Positions 5,738 through 10,507 of a DNA stretch of 10,507 bases are shown here, in pieces. The notes beneath the pieces were generated by a model. The model saw only the letters and a list, made by a program, of their open reading frames with translations. It ran no database searches and was not told the origin of the DNA. The stretch lies in the NCBI GenBank assembly GCA_016196785.1, contig JACPXA010000248.1, forward strand, positions 1-10,507, read 5' to 3'. Made by a program: the position numbers and the translations under genes. Each line of letters begins with the position of its first letter. Position 1 is the first letter of the stretch. The stretch comes from Elusimicrobiota bacterium (GTDB lineage: Bacteria > Elusimicrobiota > Elusimicrobia > 2-01-FULL-59-12 > JACPXA01).

Positions 5738-8421
5738 CGGATCACCATCAGCTTGCCGATTTTGCGCTGCTCGCTATTTTCAATGACATAGATAAACACA
5801 TCGCTCCCGAGCGGCTCACCCCGGTCGTTGGTCACATCCCACTGAAGGATCCGATCCCCGGATGGGACCCGGAGTTCCCGTACCAGTTCGCCGTTGATGG
5901 TGTAGATCTTGATGGTCGCGTCGGTGGAGAGGTTGGCGAAGGTGATCCGTTGATGGCCTTCGCTCGGCTTGAAGGGAACCGGGAAGGCGATGGCCTGCGA
6001 CAGGTCTAGATCGGGGACGAGGAACACCCCGTAGATACCCAGTTGGGTCACGGAGGCGGTGAGGGTATTGTTCGGGGGATCGGCTTGGGCCGGGATCCTC
6101 GCCCAAAAGCCATGCTGTCCGTTGGCCCGATCAAAGAGATACATGCCGTAGGTCCCGGCGGGACGGGCGGTGGCGGGAAGCGTCAGGGACAGACCGGGGC
6201 TGCGTGGGGGTAGCGGTAAGATCACGAGTGCAGGGGTCTGGAGGCGTGTAGACAGCGGGTCTCCTTGAGGAGAAAAGGCCACAAATTCTCGGAGCGACAC
6301 TACCCGAGCGGAGGGTCCGAGTGTCCGGAGTAAACTGTTCGTAGCCGCCGTGAGCGGTTGGGGGTCTTGGTCCGGCACCAGCGGTTCTTGGAAGGGATCC
6401 TCAGAGATCCCGATATGCCCCAGTTGTGGAATGGCGTTCGACTGCAGATGAAGGGCCGTCGGGTTGTCCACGACCTGAACCCGGTTGGGTTGCTGCGGAT
6501 TCAGCGCGGTTGTGAAGACCAATGTCAACTCTTCCGGGAGTTGTCGTCCGTTGACACTCCGAGGGTTCCGGGAGATCTGAAGTTCGTAGGTCCATCCCGC
6601 GTCGAAGGGGCTCTGGGGTCTGACGGTGAAGATTCGTCCTTGACCTTCCACCACGCTGTTCAGGCGGATCTCCACTGGTTGACCGTCGTTCTTCCGAATC
6701 GCTGAGAGGGTAACGGCCCCTGGGGCCCTCACGCTTTGTGGATCCATGACCTCAGTGAAGGTAATCGTAGGAGTCGAGGTGACGGGGGTGCCGACAATCC
6801 ACTGGGCTTGGCGCTGGCCGCGTTGGACCCTTCGGTGGAACACGCGGCCGCTCAGCGTGATCTCGGCTCTGGGGAGGGCGGGGGACTGCTGGGTGGTCAC
6901 CCGGTAGACGAAGGGGGGTGAGGGAAGACCCCAGTTCCCGGCGCCATCCAGCGCCCGTACCTTGAAGTAATACGTGGCGGGTTCAGCCGGGACGGTGGAC
7001 CGGGTGGCCGTGTTCGTGCTGAGGCGCGTGGGGTCGCTCTGGGGCTCGACATTGGACGAGCGGTCAAAACTTGTGGTAAACCCACGGATCGGGCTGATAT
7101 CGGAACGGCACCCCTGACCCCCCCCCGCCAGGCATTCCCCGACAGGCAGCGTCCACTGAAATCGCACGTCGGTGAGCGTGGTCGGCTCACCCGACGTGAG
7201 CTCGACGGCATCGCTCTGGCCCACCAGCCCATAGGCGGTGACACTGGTGATGGCCGGTGGGGTGGTATCAAACCCCAGCGGGAAAGAAGTAGAGGAAGTG
7301 GGTTCGCCGCCCTGATTGGGCTGAGCGTACCCCCACAGGTGGAAATACCAGACGCCCTCCCGCGAAAATGTGACACTGACGGGCTCTAATCCATTATCCC
7401 ATTGGGTATCGCTCGGTGACAGCGGAGGGGATTCAGAAGGGCGGAGTTGGTCAAATCGCCTGCGATAACTCACCGCCCCTTCCGCGATAAATTGAGCGGG
7501 TTGCATCCTTGTCCAGCCGCCTGGGCGATGGTCAGCATCCTCCGGCAGCCAAACGGCTCGGACAGACCCCAGCTCAGGGGTTCCCGTGCCTGGCGACCCT
7601 AACCCTGTTTCACGGGAGTCCCCGTTGCGGGCTTTGACTCGGTAGCTGTATTGGGAGCCTCGGAGTAAGTTAATGTGGACGACCCCACCGGTTCCTCCCC
7701 ACTCGGCCCGCGTATGCCACTCCGTGGCGGTCCCCGAGACCGCGGTGGGTTGGCTATGCCCCCCTTCCAGGTTAAGAAAGGATGCCGTTCCTTGAACGAC
7801 CACCTGAATCGCATACATGGTAGGAGGAGGGTTGTCTCCTGGCTGTACTTTGATCCGCAACTGGTTGGGCCCCACCTGGCGCACATCCGGCTGGAGCGGT
7901 GTCATAGCGAGGGTATAGACACTAACCGTGGGTGTGCTGTAGCTGCTGACACGATCTCCCCTCCGGGCTTGAACCCTGAAGCGATAAACCCTGTTCACGC
8001 GCAGGCCATTGATCGGTATCACCCGTGGGAGGTCGTCGTTTAACCGGAGCCAAGTTTGTGAGGTGGACTGTGAATCGAGGACGCCGCTCGGGAGCAGGTA
8101 CTTGATCGTATTAAAGAACAGGGGGTCACCATCGTCATCCACTTCGACCCTGTAGCGAGTGTTTTGGTGATGGTCAGAGGTACTACTCACGGTGACTTGC
8201 AAGGCGGTTGGGCTGAGCGCCACCACACTGGGGGCAAGAGGCGGGGACGGAGGACGATCATCTTCCCGTTGATCCGCGAACCCCCAACTGAGGCTCAGGG
8301 CGACCACGCAGAGCGCCCTGAGCCCTAGTCGGCCGACGCGGCCCATCTTGCACTTTGAAGGTGTCAGGCACCGAATGTGATTTGAAGGTGTCAGGCACCG
8401 AATGTGATCTGCTCGCTTCAT
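5734..8421 (-). CDS. Exported multidomain FN3/Ig-like protein with a FlgD/T9SS-type C-terminal domain
   Basis: 895 residues. A hydrophobic segment at 32-49 (LGLRALCVVALSLSWGFA) is the signal peptide core. FN3-like modules lie at about 60-170 (YRFRVQAR), 172-285 (YSYRVKARNGD) and 386-510 (TYYFKVRALDGAGNWG). A less clear beta module lies at 286-385. A Big_5-like Ig domain is at 513-638 (PTITFTEVMDPQSV to LVFTT). A beta region at 650-803 contains AGTYGMYLFD. A FlgD-Ig / type IX sorting-like domain closes it at 808-895 (FPVPFKPS, TIKIYTINGELVREL, WDVTNDRGEPL, then GKLMVIR at the end). Such C-terminal domains are known on secreted surface proteins, often beside PorV genes, as here. The start at 8421 has GGGAG seven bases upstream and a sigma-54 promoter just before it. 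Codons 5-22 are two copies of a 27-bp repeat, so MGRVGRLG at 8346 is an alternative start, though without a ribosome site. A G9 tract lies at residues 433-435. Probably a cell-surface or secreted structural/adhesive protein; no catalytic motif seen. Confidence 0.85.
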   Translation of the reverse strand: MKRADHIRCLTPSNHIRCLTPSKCKMGRVGRLGLRALCVVALSLSWGFADQREDDRPPSPPLAPSVVALSPTALQVTVSSTSDHHQNTRYRVEVDDDGDPLFFNTIKYLLPSGVLDSQSTSQTWLRLNDDLPRVIPINGLRVNRVYRFRVQARRGDRVSSYSTPTVSVYTLAMTPLQPDVRQVGPNQLRIKVQPGDNPPPTMYAIQVVVQGTASFLNLEGGHSQPTAVSGTATEWHTRAEWGGTGGVVHINLLRGSQYSYRVKARNGDSRETGLGSPGTGTPELGSVRAVWLPEDADHRPGGWTRMQPAQFIAEGAVSYRRRFDQLRPSESPPLSPSDTQWDNGLEPVSVTFSREGVWYFHLWGYAQPNQGGEPTSSTSFPLGFDTTPPAITSVTAYGLVGQSDAVELTSGEPTTLTDVRFQWTLPVGECLAGGGQGCRSDISPIRGFTTSFDRSSNVEPQSDPTRLSTNTATRSTVPAEPATYYFKVRALDGAGNWGLPSPPFVYRVTTQQSPALPRAEITLSGRVFHRRVQRGQRQAQWIVGTPVTSTPTITFTEVMDPQSVRAPGAVTLSAIRKNDGQPVEIRLNSVVEGQGRIFTVRPQSPFDAGWTYELQISRNPRSVNGRQLPEELTLVFTTALNPQQPNRVQVVDNPTALHLQSNAIPQLGHIGISEDPFQEPLVPDQDPQPLTAATNSLLRTLGPSARVVSLREFVAFSPQGDPLSTRLQTPALVILPLPPRSPGLSLTLPATARPAGTYGMYLFDRANGQHGFWARIPAQADPPNNTLTASVTQLGIYGVFLVPDLDLSQAIAFPVPFKPSEGHQRITFANLSTDATIKIYTINGELVRELRVPSGDRILQWDVTNDRGEPLGSDVFIYVIENSEQRKIGKLMVIR
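8354..8407. repeat. Two tandem 27-bp copies of a GGTGTCAGGCACC-type repeat
   Basis: Copies at 8354-8380 and 8381-8407 are identical. Each contains GGTGTCAGGCACCGAATG, a semi-palindromic sequence I recognise as a dispersed repeat in diverse bacterial genomes. On the minus strand they are read in frame as HIRCLTPSN and HIRCLTPSK near the start of the exported FN3 protein. Confidence 0.85.
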
Positions 8422-8428
8422 GAGTATT

Positions 8429-8433
8429 CTCCC
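8429..8433 (-). promoter_or_regulatory. Ribosome binding site of the FN3 protein gene
   Basis: GGGAG on the minus strand, seven bases before the ATG at 8421. It supports 8421 as the start rather than the in-frame ATG at 8346, which has no purine-rich sequence before it. Confidence 0.6.
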
Positions 8434-8445
8434 ACCCTCATCTCA

Positions 8446-8461
8446 TGCAACAGATGTGCCA
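8446..8461 (-). promoter_or_regulatory. Sigma-54 (RpoN) promoter for the exported FN3 protein gene
   Basis: On the minus strand the site reads TGGCACATCTGTTGCA: the -24 element TGGCAC, five bases, then the -12 element TTGCA. This matches the established consensus TGGCAC-N5-TTGCW at every defined position, with correct GG-to-GC spacing. The predicted start is near 8435, leaving a leader of about 14 bases that contains GGGAG before the ATG at 8421. It lies immediately downstream of a terminator and next to a GAFTGA-type activator gene, which supports function. Confidence 0.85.
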
Positions 8462-8481
8462 TCAGCCGAGCCGGTCCGGAA

Positions 8482-8516
8482 GAAAAAAAATCACTCCCAC
8501 TAACCGAGTGATTTTT
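8482..8516 (-). terminator. Intrinsic terminator of the kinase/regulator transcript
   Basis: An 11-bp perfect stem, AAAAATCACTC at 8486-8496 against GAGTGATTTTT at 8506-8516, with a nine-base loop. On the minus strand it is followed by a run of eight T. It lies about 195 bases after the regulator stop and 21 bases before the sigma-54 -24 element, so it separates the two transcription units. The A/T-rich flanks could make it act on the plus strand as well. Confidence 0.8.
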
Positions 8517-8521
8517 CCGAT

Positions 8522-8540
8522 GACTTAACCAAGACTTAAC
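8522..8540. repeat. Direct repeat GACTTAAC with 11-bp period
   Basis: GACTTAAC at 8522-8529 and 8533-8540, just beside the terminator and before the dyads. The spacing and the CTTAA core resemble the array at 3543-3585, but only two good copies are present. It may be a regulator site or chance. Confidence 0.35.
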
Positions 8541-8575
8541 AGTTTCAAAACATGTAGGGGGTCGTTACACCAGTA

Positions 8576-8607
8576 TGGAATTTTCTTCCACCCTGGAATT
8601 TTTTCCA
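8576..8607. promoter_or_regulatory. Tandem dyads, candidate enhancer (UAS) for the NtrC-type regulator
   Basis: Two short palindromes: TGGAA-N5-TTCCA at 8576-8590 and TGGAA-N4-TTCCA at 8594-8607. Their centres are about 17.5 bp apart, and a further TGGAA half-site lies at 8612-8616. The whole also forms a longer inverted repeat (AGTATGGAA at 8572 against TTCCATACT ending at 8611). The centres fall about 148 and 165 bases upstream of the predicted sigma-54 start, the normal distance for activators of this family. Assignment to the adjacent regulator is inference. Confidence 0.6.
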
Positions 8608-8633
8608 TACTTGGAAAGAGGGACGTGACTGGC

Positions 8634-8661
8634 GGGCTGGGGGGACGGGGCTGGGGGGACG
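8634..8661. repeat. 14-bp tandem duplication beside the REP pair
   Basis: GGGCTGGGGGGACG occurs at 8634-8647 and again at 8648-8661; the second copy runs into the left arm of the REP pair. It looks like slippage or a partial duplication of the repeat edge. Confidence 0.6.
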
Positions 8662-8722
8662 TAGCTGCCTTTCTGCCTTATTACGATGGCTACGAAAGGC
8701 AACAAAGCAGCTACGTCCCCCC
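8653..8722. repeat. REP-like inverted pair (REPIN-type) at the end of the regulator gene
   Basis: A perfect 16-bp arm GGGGGGACGTAGCTGC at 8653-8668 faces its reverse complement at 8707-8722, with further imperfect pairing inward (TTTCTGCCTT against AAAGGCAACAAAG). It shares its core with the 5562-5724 element and the single copy at 10161-10173. The inner end supplies the TAG stop of the regulator gene at 8713-8711. The hairpin may stabilise or attenuate the transcript. Confidence 0.8.
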
Positions 8723-10141
8723 TGGGGGGTCTTCGGTGATGTTGAGTTCCTTCATTTTGTTGTAGAGAGTTTTGTAGTCAATGTTGAGGGCTTTGGCGGC
8801 GGTGGTGCGGTTCCAACCCAGGCGGCGTAGCGTGGAGAGGATGTACTCTCGTTCCACCCGCTTGACGATGTCTTTGAGTGGTTGGGTGGCGTCGCTGGTG
8901 AGATCAGGCCCCCCTTCGGTTGCTTGGGCGGATGCCGTCGGGCGTGTCTGTTCGACCCCGAGCCGGCTTTCCGCAGGGTGGACGGCGAACTGAATGCTGA
9001 TGGGGAGGTGGTTCGGGAGGATCTCAGCGTCAGCGAGGAGGACCGCGCTGCGTAAGGCGTTGTGAAGCTCTCGGATGTTGCCTGGCCATTTATAGGAGGT
9101 CAAGAACCCACGGGCTGCTGCGGAAAGTGTCGGCTCCTTTGCAAATTCTCGGTTGAATTGCGCGAGGAACTCTTGGATGAGTAGCTCTAAGTCAGCCCGC
9201 CGTTTCCGGAGCGGGGGGAGCTGTATCTGGAACACCTTGATGCGGTGGTAGAGGTCCTCCCGGAACCGACCCTCATGCACCGCCTTGTCGAGATCCAGGT
9301 TGGTCGCAGCGATGAGCCGGACATCAATGGGAATCGGCTTCGTCCCGCCCAATCGCTCAATCGCGAGCTCCTGGATGACCCGGAGCAACTTCATCTGGGC
9401 CGCCGCCGTCAGGTTCCCAATCTCATCCAGGAACAACGTTCCCCCCCGCGCCGTCTCAAACTTCCCCGATTTCGAGGCATCGGCGCCGGTGAAGGCCCCT
9501 TTCTCGTACCCGAAGAGCTCGCTTTCGAGGAGCGACTCGGGCAGGGCGGTACAATCCACCGCAACGAAGGGTTTCCCCCGCCGGTGGCTTTTCGCATGGA
9601 TGCTCCGGGCGATCACCTCTTTCCCGGTGCCGCTTTCCCCTAAGAGGAGCACCGTCAGGTCGGTGCCGGCCACCCGCTCGACCAGCCGCATGACCTCCCG
9701 CATCTCCCCGCTCTCGGCCACGGGAACGATCATCTCGCCAGCCGGCTGGCGGGGTGGGTGGGGGTACCGACGGGCCAAGCTCGATGTCTTGAGCACCTGA
9801 TCCACGGTCGCCTTAATTTGATCATTGGACAACGGTTTCACCAAATAATCGTTGGCTCCCAGCTTCATGCTCTCGACCGCTGACCCGATCGTTTGGTACG
9901 CGGTCATCATCACGACCGGCAGATCTGGTTGAAGCCGATGGATCTGGCGGAGCACCTCCAACCCATTCACCCCCGGCAAGCGAAGATCCAGGAACACGAG
10001 ATCAGGAGGGTGAGTTTGGACTGCCCGAATCCCCGCATCGGCACGGGCCACGTTCACCACGGTGTGCCCATCCTCCACGAGGATTCTCGAGAAGATCATC
10101 CCGATCGCTTCTTCATCATCAATGACGAGAATGTTGGCCAT
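8711..10141 (-). CDS. NtrC-family sigma-54-dependent response regulator
   Basis: 476 residues, the usual length for this family, with all three domains intact. Receiver 1-118: acidic pair D8/D9, phosphoacceptor D52 (VFLDLRLPG), T80 and K102 (LVKP). AAA+ domain about 140-375: Walker A GESGTGKE at 168-175, sigma-54-contacting GAFTGA at 215-220, Walker B LFLDE at 236-240, arginine-finger region REDLYHR at 294-300, and WPGNIREL at 352-359. The Fis-type HTH lies at about 425-468 (NRTTAAKALNIDYKTLYNKM). It is therefore expected to activate sigma-54 polymerase when phosphorylated. The upstream kinase gene ends 23 bases before its ATG, so they are cotranscribed; no strong Shine-Dalgarno is seen. The last codons GGG GGG ACG TAG come from a REP-like repeat. 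The adjacent sigma-54 promoter and dyads make the next gene its likely target. A specific name such as PilR, PrsR or ZraR cannot be assigned. Confidence 0.95.
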   Translation of the reverse strand: MANILVIDDEEAIGMIFSRILVEDGHTVVNVARADAGIRAVQTHPPDLVFLDLRLPGVNGLEVLRQIHRLQPDLPVVMMTAYQTIGSAVESMKLGANDYLVKPLSNDQIKATVDQVLKTSSLARRYPHPPRQPAGEMIVPVAESGEMREVMRLVERVAGTDLTVLLLGESGTGKEVIARSIHAKSHRRGKPFVAVDCTALPESLLESELFGYEKGAFTGADASKSGKFETARGGTLFLDEIGNLTAAAQMKLLRVIQELAIERLGGTKPIPIDVRLIAATNLDLDKAVHEGRFREDLYHRIKVFQIQLPPLRKRRADLELLIQEFLAQFNREFAKEPTLSAAARGFLTSYKWPGNIRELHNALRSAVLLADAEILPNHLPISIQFAVHPAESRLGVEQTRPTASAQATEGGPDLTSDATQPLKDIVKRVEREYILSTLRRLGWNRTTAAKALNIDYKTLYNKMKELNITEDPPGGT

Positions 10142-10160
10142 GCCAGAAAAGGTAATTACT

Positions 10161-10173
10161 GCAACTACGTCCC
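10161..10173. repeat. Single REP-core copy between kinase and regulator genes
   Basis: GCAACTACGTCCC on the plus strand differs by one base from the GCAGCTACGTCCC core of the other two elements. It contains the kinase stop codon (TAG at 10167-10165) and occupies much of the short gap before the regulator start. Confidence 0.6.
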
Positions 10174-10507
10174 TGATTGGGAGTTGCTGAAGGGGAGCTG
10201 CACCGTGATGGTCGTCGTCTGCTGTTTGGGACGCGAGTCCACCGCGATGGAGCCATGGTGCTCTTCCACGATCCGTTGGGCAATGGTCAAGCCGAGCCCC
10301 ACCCCGCCTTCCTTGGTGGTGTAAAAGGGCTCAAAGATCTTCTCGCGCAGCTCCGGAGGCAACCCGGGTCCGGTGTTGATCAACTCCACCCGCGCCTGCT
10401 CGGCATCCTTCTCGGTGCGGACGGTCAAGGTGCCGTGATCGCCCATCACGTCCAACGCGTTATCAATAATGTTGGTAAAGGCCTCCTCGATCAGCTCCCG
10501 GTCCAGG
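10165..10507 (-). CDS. Sensor histidine kinase, C-terminal ATPase domain (partial, N-terminus off window)
   Basis: The frame is open to the right edge; about 113 residues are visible. They form the HATPase_c domain in order: N box ELIEEAFTNIIDNALDVMG, G1 region NTGPGLPPELREKIFEPFYT, G2 region GVGLGLTIAQRIVEEHHGSI, and the closing strand TITVQLPFSN. This binds ATP and phosphorylates the conserved His of the (unseen) dimerisation domain, then the receiver of the neighbour gene. The His box and sensor region lie outside the window, so the signal sensed is unknown. The TTG at 10455 is internal, not a start. The gene ends SQSGT-stop, where GGGACGTAG is the core of a REP-like repeat also found at the end of the regulator gene. 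Confidence 0.92.
   Translation of the reverse strand, partial: LDRELIEEAFTNIIDNALDVMGDHGTLTVRTEKDAEQARVELINTGPGLPPELREKIFEPFYTTKEGGVGLGLTIAQRIVEEHHGSIAVDSRPKQQTTTITVQLPFSNSQSGT

Overview
The window reads as an accessory locus of a Gram-negative (outer-membrane) bacterium with roughly 60% GC. Every convincing gene is on the minus strand, so the locus runs from high to low coordinates. A PorV/PorQ-like barrel, a FlgD/type-IX-like C-terminal domain and large exported TPR proteins, together with several short palindromic repeat families, fit Nitrospirota or another deep-branching phylum. That placement is only an inference from gene content; there is no rRNA or other marker here.

Layout. (1) 10507-10165: C-terminal end of a sensor histidine kinase. 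(2) 10141-8711: a complete NtrC-type response regulator (receiver, AAA+ with GAFTGA, Fis-type HTH). (3) 8710-8422: a dense regulatory interval holding a REP-like palindrome, two TGGAA/TTCCA dyads that look like enhancer sites, an intrinsic terminator, and a near-perfect sigma-54 promoter. (4) 8421-5734: an 895-residue exported multidomain protein (FN3/Ig-like modules, Big_5-like domain, FlgD/T9SS-like C-terminal domain). (5) 5737-3584: a PorV/PorQ-type barrel fused to a TPR tail, whose start overlaps the previous stop as ATGA. (6) 3583-3210: four 11-bp AT-rich direct repeats, a 174-bp element with 21-bp perfect terminal inverted repeats, and a 72-bp palindromic repeat. (7) 3209-1: one continuous exported TPR reading frame, broken once by an in-frame TGA at 2510-2508 and running off the left edge.

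How they may work together (inference). The kinase/regulator pair would activate sigma-54 polymerase at the promoter before the exported protein, driving it and the coupled PorV-TPR gene. A secreted protein with a T9SS/FlgD-like C-terminal domain next to a PorV-family barrel suggests cargo plus outer-membrane partner. The TPR protein downstream could be a periplasmic or outer-membrane scaffold. Known repeat-type sequences sit at the 5' end of all three exported genes, and a REP core supplies the stop codons of both regulatory genes.
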